NCBI RefSeq assembly: GCF_001667145.1
Contig: NZ_LZIF01000082.1
Coordinates: 62,001 to 126,000, forward strand
Reading direction: 5' to 3'
DNA length: 64,000 nucleotides
Source of the DNA: Mycobacterium sp. 852002-51971_SCH5477799-a
GTDB lineage: Bacteria; Actinomycetota; Actinomycetes; Mycobacteriales; Mycobacteriaceae
Positions within the stretch are counted from its first letter, which is position 1. The number at the start of each line of letters is the position of its first letter. Position numbers and translations under genes: made by a program. Positions 55,252 to 63,850 of this stretch are shown here, one piece after another. The notes beneath the pieces were generated by a model. It did not search any database, was not told the origin of the DNA, and saw only the letters and a program-made list of their open reading frames with translations.

Positions 55252-56310
55252 ATGCCAAGCATCCCGCAGTCATTGTTGTGGATTTCGCTCGTGGTGCTAT
55301 GGCTGTTCGTCTTGGTGCCGATGCTCGTGAGCAAACGCGACGCGGTGCGACGCACCAGCGACGTGGCGTTGGCGACCCGGGTGCTCAACGGCGGGGGCAA
55401 GTCCCGGCTGATCAAGCGCAGCGGTCCGGCCGCCGGGCATCGCAGCGATCCCGACTGGACGCCGCCGCAAGACTCAATTGACACCGACCTCGACGAGCGC
55501 GACCTTTCCGAGGATGAGGACCGCGAGCACGAGTCCGACGACGACACCGACACCGACGAGCTGAGCCGCCGGCGCCCGGTCGCGATGCGAATGGCCGTCG
55601 CCGAGCACACCGAACCCGATTACCTCGATGTGGATGTCGTCGAGGACTCCCACGTACTTCCCGTGGGCGCCAGCGGTTTTGCGGCCGAGGCGGAGACGGC
55701 CGACGCCGAACCCATGGAAGACGACGAGGTCGACACCGAGGCCGTCGCCAAACGCGACGCCGAGGATGAGGACAGCTACGAGTACGTCGAGGACTCGTCC
55801 GGTTTGGAGCCAGCGGCCGAGGGTGATGACGCCGACGAGGAGGTGCCCCAACCGATGCCGCGCAACGCCTCACGGCGGCGCCGGTTCGACACCAAGACCG
55901 CGGCTGCGGTCAGCGCGCGCAAGTACGCCTTCCGCAAGAAGGTCCTCATCGCGATGGCGCTCGTCCTGATCGGCTCGGCCACCGCGGCCTTCAAGATCTC
56001 GCCGACGGCCTGGTGGGTGTGCGGCAGCGCTACCGCGATCACCCTGCTCTACCTGGGTTACCTACGGCGCCAGACGCGCATCGAGGAGAAGGTGCGGCAC
56101 CGCCGGATGAAGCGGATGGCACGGGCGCGACTCGGCGTGGAGAACGCCTACGACCGCGACTACGACGTGGTCCCGTCGCGGCTGCGGCGTCCCGGCGCGG
56201 TGGTCCTGGAGATCGACGACGAGGATCCCGTCTTCGAGCACCTGGACTACGCGATGGCGATGCGGACCTTCGGCTGGCCCCGGGACTTGCCGCGCGCCGT
56301 CGGAGAATAG
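55252..56310 (+). CDS. glpR: Membrane protein GlpR-like (Rv0996-like)
   Basis: 352 aa. N-terminal helix at about 7-26 (SLLWISLVVLWLFVLVPMLV), a long acidic cytoplasmic or linker region at about 75-205 rich in Asp/Glu, then two helices at about 235-280 (VLIAMALVLIGSATAAF, WWVCGSATAITLLYLGYL) and a basic/acidic C-terminus ending FGWPRDLPRAVGE. The position next to moeA1-rimJ matches the Glp receptor of Corynebacteriales. The gene name rests on this synteny and topology. ATG at 55252; 14 extra upstream codons are unsupported. Confidence 0.75.
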   Translation: MPSIPQSLLWISLVVLWLFVLVPMLVSKRDAVRRTSDVALATRVLNGGGKSRLIKRSGPAAGHRSDPDWTPPQDSIDTDLDERDLSEDEDREHESDDDTDTDELSRRRPVAMRMAVAEHTEPDYLDVDVVEDSHVLPVGASGFAAEAETADAEPMEDDEVDTEAVAKRDAEDEDSYEYVEDSSGLEPAAEGDDADEEVPQPMPRNASRRRRFDTKTAAAVSARKYAFRKKVLIAMALVLIGSATAAFKISPTAWWVCGSATAITLLYLGYLRRQTRIEEKVRHRRMKRMARARLGVENAYDRDYDVVPSRLRRPGAVVLEIDDEDPVFEHLDYAMAMRTFGWPRDLPRAVGE

Positions 56311-56360
56311 TGCTTGCAGTTCGGCGGTTGGCGCCGCGGCTGGTAGCCTGCTAGCGGTCA

Positions 56361-56436
56361 GGGGCTATGGCGCAGTTGGTAGCGCGACTCGTTCGCATCG
56401 AGTAGGTCAGGGGTTCGATTCCCCTTAGCTCCACCA
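56361..56436 (+). tRNA. tRNA-Ala (anticodon CGC)
   Basis: Complete cloverleaf: acceptor GGGGCTA/TAGCTCC with one G-T pair, D stem GCGC/GCGC, anticodon stem ACTCG/CGAGT with loop TTCGCAT (anticodon CGC, reading GCG), T stem AGGGG/CCCCT, and an encoded CCA at 56434-56436. Its 3' half is the likely insertion target of the downstream island. Confidence 0.95.
56391..56434 (+). repeat. Left attachment-like repeat (3' half of tRNA-Ala)
   Basis: The 44 nt from the anticodon loop to the tRNA end recur at 63851-63894 with three mismatches. Direct repeats of a tRNA 3' end are the hallmark of integrase-mediated insertion. Confidence 0.85.
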
Positions 56437-56686
56437 GAGAAAAGCCTGGTAAACGGCGTAATGAACGTTAGCTGGCACCGGCTGGAAATGGCCCCCGGTA
56501 CAGTCGCGGTACACCAGAGAAACGCGCCAGGCCACCGTGACGGCAGGAATCGGCCCGCTGGCGGGGGCCCATAGCAAACGAGCTTTCGACAGCGTGTCGA
56601 CACCCGCTCTCAGCGGCCGCAGAGAAATCGGAATGACTGGCGTACAGCAGTGTTACGGTCGAAACATCGACTTCCGAGGGGTTCAA

Positions 56687-57238
56687 ATGGACCGGCAACC
56701 GCCCGTGACCGTTCCGGAATCACTGCGCTACCGCGACGGCCTGTATAAATTCGAGCGCTTTCCACGCGCAGGCGCAGTCACGTCGATACGTGACGCACGA
56801 AGGGTCACCCGCCCACTACGGGCGATACACCAACTGTGGTTCGCGGTGTGGATGCCGATGAATGTTGCCGCCTTGACCACGACAGGTCGCAAGTCCAGAA
56901 AGCCGCGCACTACTTTCGTCCGCGCATACCGCGACGGCGACAAGGCCTATCTAGTTTCCATTGGCGGTGAGCACGCCTTGTGGCTGAACAACATTCGCGC
57001 GAACCCCGAAGTGACGTTGCGTTTCCGGCGAGACACGCTGAGTGGAACTGCTCGCGATCCGCACAACGACGCTGAACGCCAAGCAGTCCGTGACGCATTT
57101 TGCGGGAGCACGCACCCATTCGACTATGCAGAGAACATGTTTCACCGTAAAGGGTTACCAACCCGGGCTAAGGTCATCGAACTGCACACGGCTTGGCTGG
57201 AGGGCGGGTCACCGGTGATCGTGGACGTCGAAAGCTGA
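56687..57238 (+). CDS. Nitroreductase-family deazaflavin (F420)-dependent oxidoreductase, DUF385 type
   Basis: 183 aa split-barrel protein of the Ddn/FDOR-A group, which uses reduced F420 in mycobacteria. Seen: NVAALTTTGRKSRKPRTTFVRAYRDGDKAYLVSIGG and WLNNIRANPEVTLRFR, the usual cofactor-binding core. ATG at 56687 with GAGGGG five bases upstream; the open frame extends 50 codons upstream without similarity. First gene inside the island. Substrate unknown. Confidence 0.85.
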   Translation: MDRQPPVTVPESLRYRDGLYKFERFPRAGAVTSIRDARRVTRPLRAIHQLWFAVWMPMNVAALTTTGRKSRKPRTTFVRAYRDGDKAYLVSIGGEHALWLNNIRANPEVTLRFRRDTLSGTARDPHNDAERQAVRDAFCGSTHPFDYAENMFHRKGLPTRAKVIELHTAWLEGGSPVIVDVES

Positions 57239-57420
57239 CGTTCGTGGCGGCGGCGTCTTCGACGCTATCGATAAGGCCGAGGTTGTAAAAGTCCCGGAAT
57301 GGCCACAAGCCAGCACGGCGTTTCCGTGCCCGGCGTGATCGGGCAGTCTTAGTAAACACGGACTCAAAGCGTTCGGCTGCAGGTCATTTCGCTCGGCCAC
57401 GCGTATTCAGTGGGTCTAGC

Positions 57421-58035
57421 TCAATCACTGCGCCGCAGCCTCTTGCTCCGTGATCCATTGCAAGACTGTCGATTTGCGCCATACGCGCCGCTTGCCAATT
57501 TTGAAGTGTCGTGGCCACCGACTGTCGCGACTGGGACGATCGGTACCCCCGAGCGAATGGCCTGGCGGACGAAACCCTTGCGGCCGAACAGCATTGCCTT
57601 GTCCCGGTGGTGCCAGTGACGCATCGAGTCCTGCTCTCCACCTGGCCACACGACCACGTCGTGGCCCGCCGCCAGCGCGGCGGTCACCTCCCGGCGCGAC
57701 GCCGGAATGACGCCCCCGGCCCTGAAATAATCGCCGAGCAATGGCGCGGCAATCAGCACGTCATGGGCTGTGCCGTGCAGGATCCGCTCGCCGTCGAAGC
57801 GGCGATACCAGGAATGCACCAGCGTCCACGCATCCATCGTCAGCGCACCACCGGAGTGGATGCCGATCAGCAGCGACGGCTCGTCGGGGATCCGATGCCA
57901 GCCGTCGATCTCGAGGCGGAAGTAGTGGTCGCATAGGAAGTCCCAGATGGGATTCTGCACATAGCGCATGAACTTCTCGTTGGGACCGCGCAGTGGTGGC
58001 GCAGTGGTCTTGTCGTGCGGCGCCGTCGATGTCAT
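57421..58035 (-). CDS. Lysophospholipid-type acyltransferase, 3'-truncated
   Basis: 204 aa. Resembles the PlsC/DGAT-like family: an N-terminal NPIWDFLCDHYFRLEIDGWHRIP, LIGIHSGGALTMDAWT with the active-site His and Asp, and VVVWPGGEQDSMR. Family members are about 280-300 aa, but here similarity stops after IVPVATVGGHD. The remaining about 28 residues come from DNA that in the next frame encodes an excisionase tail, so the gene has lost its 3' end. ATG at 58035 lies 10 nt after the desaturase stop, so the two were one operon. Activity of the shortened product is doubtful. Confidence 0.7.
   Translation of the reverse strand: MTSTAPHDKTTAPPLRGPNEKFMRYVQNPIWDFLCDHYFRLEIDGWHRIPDEPSLLIGIHSGGALTMDAWTLVHSWYRRFDGERILHGTAHDVLIAAPLLGDYFRAGGVIPASRREVTAALAAGHDVVVWPGGEQDSMRHWHHRDKAMLFGRKGFVRQAIRSGVPIVPVATVGGHDTSKLASGAYGANRQSCNGSRSKRLRRSD
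57425..57511 (-). pseudogene. Excisionase-like (AlpA/HTH_17) C-terminal remnant
   Basis: In the frame one off the acyltransferase, 57511-57425 reads RHFKIGKRRVWRKSTVLQ followed by WITEQEAAAQ and a stop, the typical end of an excisionase DNA-binding domain. No N-terminal part is present; it is fused out of frame to the truncated acyltransferase gene. Confidence 0.65.
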
Positions 58036-58045
58036 CTCGGTCTCC

Positions 58046-60067
58046 TTAGCCTTCGTAATCGACCGAGACGGTGGGGCTCGTCGGATGCGACTGACAGGTC
58101 AGGATGTAGCCGGCGTCGAGCTCGGCGCGGCCGAGAGCGAAGTTGTGGTCCATCTCGACGGTGCCCTCGAGCAACTTGGCCTTGCAGGTGCCGCACGCCC
58201 CGCCCATGCACGAGTAGGGCGCATTGCTGTTCACTTGCAGCGCTCCTTCGAGGATTGAGTCGCCGGGGACGAGCTCAAACGTCTCCTGCTGCCCGGACAG
58301 GGTGAAGGTGACGGTGGCTGCCTGATAGTCGCGCGAGGGCGCCTCGGCCTTCTCGTAGCCGGTGAATAGTTCGAGGTGAATCCGCTCGGTGTCCACATCG
58401 TGGCTGATCAGCGCGTCGCGCACGGTTGTGGTCAATGGCAAAGGACCGCATAGGAACCACTCGTCGACGGTCTCGGGCCGAATACTCGTCGCGAACCACC
58501 GCTCGAGCTTCTCCGCGTCGATCCGTCCGCGTAGCTCAGGGGTGTGGATCGGGTCGCGGGACAAGACGTGCATGATTTCCAGGCGATCGGAGTAGCGATG
58601 CTCGAGCCGATCCAGTTCGGCCAAGAACATCGTCGATGTCTTGGTGTGGTTGCCGTAGATCAGCGTGAACCGGCTCTCGGTTTCGATCTCTAACACCGTG
58701 GCCAGGATCGACAGCACCGGTGTGATCCCGCTGCCGGCCGCCAGGGCCACGTAGTGCTTCTGGTGCAGAGGATGTAGGGGCGTGCCGAAGTTGCCCGTCG
58801 GCGTCATCAACTCCAGAACGTCGCCGGCCTTGAGCTCGTTGGCCACGAACGACGAGAAGGCCCCGCCGGGGATGTGCTTGACGGCGATGCGCAACTGCGC
58901 GCGGGTGGCCGGCGCACAGATCGAGTAGTTGCGGCGCACACCCTCGCCGCCGAGGTTCGTGCGCACCGAGACGTGCTGGCCGGGCTCGAAGCGGAACTCG
59001 TCCTGTAGCTCCTCGGGCACTGCGAAGGTCACCAGTGTGCTGTCGTTGGTGATCGGATCGACCGAGGCTACCGGGATGCGATGGAACACCGCGTGTGGGG
59101 CGCTCGACCTCTCCGGCATCCGCACCGGCAGCACGCGTCCGAGGTTGCGATTGAGTTCCTTCCACTCTCGGAACTCGTCGGGGTTCAGCTCCTGACCGAA
59201 GACGGTGGAGATCGCCGGGTTCCTCTCGAGGTAGGCCTCCTCGTTGCGCCGCCACGTCTTCACGTACCGGTAGAACGGCACCGACGGGTGCAGGTGGTGC
59301 ACCAGGTGGTAGTTCTGCGACAGCATCAGCGGGGTGTACAGCCACTCCATGCCGACGCGGGCGCGGGTCGCGCGGTAGCGGTCGCTGCGCTGGGTGTCCT
59401 CCAGGCCGTGGTGGGGCAGCCAATCGAACCACCACGCTAGGAGGATGCCGGCGATCCGCTGCGGGATCAGGAAGACGACCGCCAGCGTCCAGATGTTGCC
59501 GGTTACGATCGCGACGATTAGTCCCGTCACGCTGAGGGTGAGCATGGCCGCCGTCTCGGCCACTTCTTTCTTCGGTCTGCTGCGCACCCGGCTGAGGTAG
59601 TACTTGCCGTAGAAGTACTCAATCAAGGCCCACCGGAGCGGCGCCAGCCATATCGGAGTGTGCGACGCGAACGTGTCCGGGTCCTTCTCGTCGTCGTTGG
59701 AATGGCGGTGGTGCTCGATGTGGATGAAGCCGAACGCAGGGAATGCGAGTAGCGGCGCGACGAGAAGCCACGCCAGTCGCCCGACCAGCCCGTTGACCCA
59801 GCGGGTGGAACTGATGGCGTAGTGCACGGCGTCGTGCACGACGGTGAACATCGTGAACGTGACCGCAACGTTGATCGGGATCGTCACCCAGATCGGGGCC
59901 CATCCACGGATATACGCGATCGTCGACAGCACGAACGCAGTCAATCCGGCCAGGAAGAGCCCGATCGTGGGCCACGCCAACTTGGGCGCCGGCTCGCCGG
60001 GATCCGGTATTGCATGACGTGCGGGCGGCTCTGATGTGCCGCGATCGGTTGCGTCAATGGTTGGCAT
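58046..60067 (-). CDS. Membrane di-iron fatty acid desaturase/hydroxylase fused to ferredoxin-NAD(P)H reductase and [2Fe-2S] ferredoxin domains
   Basis: 673 aa, apparently a self-sufficient oxygenase. Residues about 30-300: membrane desaturase with His boxes H78DAVH82, H116IEHHRH122 and H254LVHHLH260 among four or so helices. Residues about 320-575: ferredoxin-reductase module with FAD-binding RRNYSICAP (378-386) and NAD-binding GSGITP (445-450). Residues about 583-673: plant-type ferredoxin with Cys620, Cys625, Cys628 and Cys658. Electron flow would be NAD(P)H to FAD to Fe-S to di-iron. ATG at 60067 with AGGGG upstream; a start 10 codons earlier is possible. It leads an operon with the acyltransferase and diverges from the PucR regulator. 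Substrate unknown; lipid or carotenoid are options. Confidence 0.88.
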   Translation of the reverse strand: MPTIDATDRGTSEPPARHAIPDPGEPAPKLAWPTIGLFLAGLTAFVLSTIAYIRGWAPIWVTIPINVAVTFTMFTVVHDAVHYAISSTRWVNGLVGRLAWLLVAPLLAFPAFGFIHIEHHRHSNDDEKDPDTFASHTPIWLAPLRWALIEYFYGKYYLSRVRSRPKKEVAETAAMLTLSVTGLIVAIVTGNIWTLAVVFLIPQRIAGILLAWWFDWLPHHGLEDTQRSDRYRATRARVGMEWLYTPLMLSQNYHLVHHLHPSVPFYRYVKTWRRNEEAYLERNPAISTVFGQELNPDEFREWKELNRNLGRVLPVRMPERSSAPHAVFHRIPVASVDPITNDSTLVTFAVPEELQDEFRFEPGQHVSVRTNLGGEGVRRNYSICAPATRAQLRIAVKHIPGGAFSSFVANELKAGDVLELMTPTGNFGTPLHPLHQKHYVALAAGSGITPVLSILATVLEIETESRFTLIYGNHTKTSTMFLAELDRLEHRYSDRLEIMHVLSRDPIHTPELRGRIDAEKLERWFATSIRPETVDEWFLCGPLPLTTTVRDALISHDVDTERIHLELFTGYEKAEAPSRDYQAATVTFTLSGQQETFELVPGDSILEGALQVNSNAPYSCMGGACGTCKAKLLEGTVEMDHNFALGRAELDAGYILTCQSHPTSPTVSVDYEG

Positions 60068-60304
60068 TGGCACCCCTAATTGGGTTGGACTTTGCAATGG
60101 TTATGGACGCAAATAATTGGCTGGCCGCCACAAACTCGAGACGGAATGAGGTAATTATTCGCCGGTGTCGAGCTCACTTCTAGGGACCGGTTTCCGAGGT
60201 TGCTTTGCGTTCGTCGTAAACGTTACGGAGCCCAACTCTGCTGCGACTACGTCGCAAATCGATCAACTCTTGGCGTGCGTATGTCTGTTGTAGACAAAGC
60301 GCGC

Positions 60305-60330
60305 CATGAACGAACTACGGTTTGTTCATG
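60305..60330. promoter_or_regulatory. 26-bp palindrome over the start codon of the PucR-type gene
   Basis: Arms CATGAACGAAC and GTTTGTTCATG match at 10 of 11 positions around a 4-nt centre and end on the ATG at 60328. A second small inverted repeat, TGTCT/AGACA, lies at 60282-60296. Likely operator for autoregulation or for the divergent desaturase operon. Confidence 0.55.
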
Positions 60331-61596
60331 TCGGACGGCAACCGCGAGGACGATGCGGTGGTCGCTGAGAAGGCGGCGGTGGTCGTCGGGCAGCTGGACG
60401 CCAAGCTGGAGGAGGTGACCCGCTCGATCCAGCAGCTGCTGGTCGCCGAGATCGAGGAACTGCGTGGTGACGCGCAATTGGTCCAGCTGTTGCGCGACAA
60501 CGTCTCCGCGAACGTCGACACAGTCTTCAAGGCGGTTCGCCACGGCATCCCAATCAAGCAGGTTGAGCCGCCGACGGCCGCGCTCGAGTACGCCCGCCGT
60601 CTGGCGCAGCGCGACGTGTCCGCAGATGCATTGGTGCGTGCTTACCGGCTTGGCCATCGTTCGGCGCTCGACGCCGTGCTCAACGAGATCCGCGCATCGA
60701 AGCTGGACCCTTGGCTGAGCCTCGACGTGTTCGAGCGACTGGCGGCGATTTCATTCGAATACATCGACTGGATCTCGCAGCGGGTCGTCGCCACCTACCA
60801 ACACGAGCGAGAGCGCTGGCTCGAGAGCCGAAACAGCCTGCGCGCGCTGCAGATCCGAGAAATCCTGTCAGGCGGCGACGTGGATGCCGACGCGATGACA
60901 ACCGCGATCCGATACCCGCTCAGACGTATCCACCTCGCAGTGGTCGTCTGGTATCCCGAATCCGAGGGCAGCGCGGAAGTCCCGTCGCTGGAACGGTTCG
61001 TCCGCATGCTTGCCGAATCGGTGGGCTCACCGGATGCTTCGCTCTTTGCCTCGGTAGACCGCGTCACCGGATGGGGTTGGATTCCGTTGTCGACGGCGGC
61101 GGCGGCGAACTCAGTGGAACAGATTCGCCAGGCGGCCAAGGAATTGAGCGGACCTTGCGTCGCCGTCGGTGATCCGTTGCCGGGTGTCGAGGGCTTCCGA
61201 CGCTCGCATCGCCAGGCCGAGGACGCGCGCATGGTCGCGATCGCATCCGGTTCGAGTGAGCGTCGAGTCATCTCGGCCAGTGATCCGGGGCTGTCAGTGG
61301 CGGCGCTGGTGGGCCGCGACATCGAGGCGGCTTCGGTCTGGGTCGACGAGGTGCTCGGCCCGCTGGCGTCTCGCTCGGAGGGTGACGAGCGGCTTCGGGA
61401 AACCCTGCTGGTGTACCTGCGCACCGGCTCGAACTACAGGGCCGCTGCCGACGAGCTCCATCTGCACGTCAACTCCGTGAAGTACCGAGTACGCCGCGCC
61501 GTCGAGCGTCGTGGCCGACCAATCGGCGACGACAAGACCGACATCGAGGTCGCGTTGCTGCTGTGTCACTGGTTCGGCTCAGCGGTGCTGAGCTGA
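60328..61596 (+). CDS. PucR/CdaR-type transcriptional regulator
   Basis: 422 aa. N-terminal helical sensor region (LARRLAQRDVSADALVRAYRLGHRSAL), a central GGDEF-like region (about 200-320), and a C-terminal helix-turn-helix at about 365-420: LLVYLRTGSNYRAAADELHLHVNSVKYRVRRAVERRG, the PucR C-terminal signature. ATG at 60328 with a poor ribosome site; a TTG two codons earlier is an alternative. Divergent from the desaturase operon with about 260 nt between, so it probably controls that operon. Confidence 0.87.
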   Translation: MSDGNREDDAVVAEKAAVVVGQLDAKLEEVTRSIQQLLVAEIEELRGDAQLVQLLRDNVSANVDTVFKAVRHGIPIKQVEPPTAALEYARRLAQRDVSADALVRAYRLGHRSALDAVLNEIRASKLDPWLSLDVFERLAAISFEYIDWISQRVVATYQHERERWLESRNSLRALQIREILSGGDVDADAMTTAIRYPLRRIHLAVVVWYPESEGSAEVPSLERFVRMLAESVGSPDASLFASVDRVTGWGWIPLSTAAAANSVEQIRQAAKELSGPCVAVGDPLPGVEGFRRSHRQAEDARMVAIASGSSERRVISASDPGLSVAALVGRDIEAASVWVDEVLGPLASRSEGDERLRETLLVYLRTGSNYRAAADELHLHVNSVKYRVRRAVERRGRPIGDDKTDIEVALLLCHWFGSAVLS

Positions 61597-61718
61597 TTCC
61601 ACATCGACGCCGCGATACCGCGCACGTTCCCTGTTCCATCGACGCGCAGCCCGGCGGCTTCAGCGAGCGGCCTTTCCTCGATCCAAAGCACGCCACCGGA
61701 CAGCCCCGGGAAGTGCAT
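61566..61718 (-). pseudogene. Unidentified 50-residue 3' remnant
   Basis: A minus-strand frame reads MHFPGLSGGVLWIEERPLAE and on to a stop at 61566, overlapping the 3' end of the PucR gene. The even composition looks like real protein rather than an antisense shadow, but I do not recognise it. It may be the end of a gene cut by the insertion that left the integrase remnant. Confidence 0.25.
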
Positions 61719-61929
61719 CGGCTCCTCGACCTCGCGGGGCCGTGCCCGACCGACGAATGGCCGGTTCTGCTACGACGAAGGTGTCGCAGTTGGCCGGCAC
61801 ACTGACCGCGAGGCTGGCTGCCGTGTGCCTGACGACCTCGGGATCGCGCTCGACTTGCGACGCCAGGGCGGCGACCTGTTCGTGACTGAGATAACCACGA
61901 TCGACACGTCGAACGCCTCCGGGCCGCAT
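61660..61929 (-). pseudogene. Tyrosine phage-integrase remnant
   Basis: 89 codons open. RGYLSHEQVAALASQVE resembles the start of an integrase catalytic domain, and EVVRHTAASLAVS resembles the HxxR-region helix near its end, but the 100 or so residues between and the catalytic Tyr segment are missing. Downstream codons (about 61660-61790) look unrelated. An internally deleted scar of the island integrase. Confidence 0.65.
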
Positions 61930-62176
61930 GGGGGCCGGTGTGCTTGCCAGCCTCGCTGAGCTTCAGTTGGAACTGGGTAAGGAACGCCGCACGGCAGCGC
62001 GGGACGCAAGGCAGGCACGCGGGCAGTCCATCGGCCGCCCCAAAGCGCTGAACGGCGAAAAGATTGCTCTGGCGCGTCGTATGCACGGCAGCGGCGAGTC
62101 GGCCACGACCATCGCCACGACCCTCGGGGTTAGTCGAGCCACCGTGTACCGCGTGATTAGCGAAGGCGCTAAGTAG
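61928..62176 (+). pseudogene. Serine recombinase (resolvase/invertase) C-terminal remnant
   Basis: 82 codons. VLASLAELQLELGKERRTAA is the E-helix region of resolvases, followed by RGQSIGRPKALNGEKIALAR and a Hin-like helix-turn-helix TIATTLGVSRATVYRVI. The catalytic N-terminal domain with its Ser is absent. It starts back to back with the integrase remnant, so the junction at 61928 is a rearrangement point. Confidence 0.75.
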
Positions 62177-62290
62177 GCAGCCTCAGCAGCGCCATATCTC
62201 ATGGAAATGCGATCCGTCCGATGTAGACAGCGGTGGAGCGCGCTGACAGTGTTGCGTCGGTAGGGGCTCTTGCGGGAGGGAACCAGCGAC

Positions 62291-63640
62291 ATGCGCAGTG
62301 AGAACGCATTGGTCTGCGGCGCGAGTATCGCTGGTCTGTTTGCGGCTAGGGTGCTTTCGGATTTCTATGACGCCGTCACTGTGGTCGAACGTGACAAGTT
62401 GCCGGGTGGCACATCCCAGCGGCGGGGGGTTCCGCAAGGGCGCCATTTGCATCAGATGCTCGGCAGAGGTGTGCCGTACATCGTCGACTTGTTTCCGCGT
62501 CTGTTGGAGGAACTCGAAGCGGCGGGTGCCATCGTCCTTGACAGCCCCGACGACCCTGCCCTGTTCCATCTGGGCGTCGGTGACATCGTCTTTTGCCGGT
62601 CGGGGCGGTTCACACGATCCGAGGGCATGGTCGTGTTCTTGGCCAGCCGGCCATTGCTGGAAGGGATCATTCGACGGCGGGTGCGGTCGATTAGCAATGT
62701 CACGTTCATGGATGGCCACGACGTAGCGGAGATGGTGATCGACCCCGCTGGCCAGGTCACGGGTGCGCGCGTGGTCGAGCGCGAAACCGGCCGGGAACTC
62801 ATGCTGACGACTGACCTAGTCATCGACACGACCGGTCGCTCCGCCCGCACCCCCGCGTTCTTGGAAGCTAATGGTTATCAACGGCCTCCTGAACGCAAGT
62901 ACACGATTGACCTGAGCTACTCAAGCCAATTCTTCCGCTTGCCACCTGGGTCGCTTGCCGAGCGAGCCGTGTTAAAAATTCCCACACTCGACAGGCCAGA
63001 GGGTTATGGGTTGTTGCCCTACGAAAACGGGACCGTCATCGCCACAGTGATCGGTTTCGCTGGCAGGAAGACACCAAACGACCTGCCTGGGTTGCTTGGC
63101 TCAATCTCCGAGTCCATGCCGAACCATATTGCTGCGGCGTTGCGCGCTGGGGAACCGATCGGCGAGGTGTCCACTCGGCGCTATCCCGCTAGCGTTTGGC
63201 GGCGTTATCACAAGCTCACCCGGTTTCCACGGGGCTTACTCGTCATGGGCGACGCCGTATGCAGCTTCAATCCCGTGTACGGGCAAGGGATGACCTCAGC
63301 GGTGTTACAAGCATCGGCGCTTCAAACATGCTTAGCCGATGGCAGTGACCAGTTAAGCGTTCGATTCTTTCGCGCCTCCGCCAAGAAGCTGTCACCTATG
63401 TGGTGGGCGAATCGGTTCTTCGACTTCACGATTGTTCCGTCGGATGGTTGGCAGTCGAAGCCAAAGAAATTCATCAGTCACGCCATGGGCAAGCTTTATG
63501 TGGCGGCGGCGACGGACGTAGTAATCACTGAAACGCTATTCAGGCAGATGCAACTTCTCGGGCACCCCACGGAATTTCTTCGGCCGTCCCTGTTGCGGCG
63601 GATAGTGGCTGGCAACCGACTGAAGGCAAGGAACGACTGA
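62291..63640 (+). CDS. FAD-dependent monooxygenase (geranylgeranyl reductase/PHBH-like superfamily)
   Basis: 449 aa. FAD-binding start ALVCGASIAGLFAARVLSDF (GxSxAG form), mid-chain DLVIDTTGRSARTPAFLE, and the ribityl-phosphate motif LVMGDAVCSFNPVYGQGMTSA, so it is a flavin oxidoreductase acting probably on a hydrophobic substrate. ATG at 62291 with GGGAGGG nine bases upstream. Codon use is less GC-biased than in the core genes, e.g. about 62880-63480, consistent with acquisition. It stands alone at the right end of the island. Confidence 0.85.
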   Translation: MRSENALVCGASIAGLFAARVLSDFYDAVTVVERDKLPGGTSQRRGVPQGRHLHQMLGRGVPYIVDLFPRLLEELEAAGAIVLDSPDDPALFHLGVGDIVFCRSGRFTRSEGMVVFLASRPLLEGIIRRRVRSISNVTFMDGHDVAEMVIDPAGQVTGARVVERETGRELMLTTDLVIDTTGRSARTPAFLEANGYQRPPERKYTIDLSYSSQFFRLPPGSLAERAVLKIPTLDRPEGYGLLPYENGTVIATVIGFAGRKTPNDLPGLLGSISESMPNHIAAALRAGEPIGEVSTRRYPASVWRRYHKLTRFPRGLLVMGDAVCSFNPVYGQGMTSAVLQASALQTCLADGSDQLSVRFFRASAKKLSPMWWANRFFDFTIVPSDGWQSKPKKFISHAMGKLYVAAATDVVITETLFRQMQLLGHPTEFLRPSLLRRIVAGNRLKARND

Positions 63641-63850
63641 CCGGGTGGGGGTGGCACCTTAGGCGAGTGACGACCGCCTTGCACAGCCCAGCGTCCTTCT
63701 CTCTCCGGCGATGAGATTGAAAGCAGCGTCCGCAATCCGTCCGCAGTAGCTCCGTCAGCGGTCTATCAGAGCCAACGCCGTCAGCCTGATGACGAGCAGA
63801 TTCTTAACAGCGTCAACGGCATAAGCACCAACAGACGCCCAGAAAGTCTT

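Noticed and set aside
56358..56603. Minus-strand frame with GAKGNRTPDLLDANESRYQL
   Set aside because: Same artefact, antisense of the tRNA-Ala gene.
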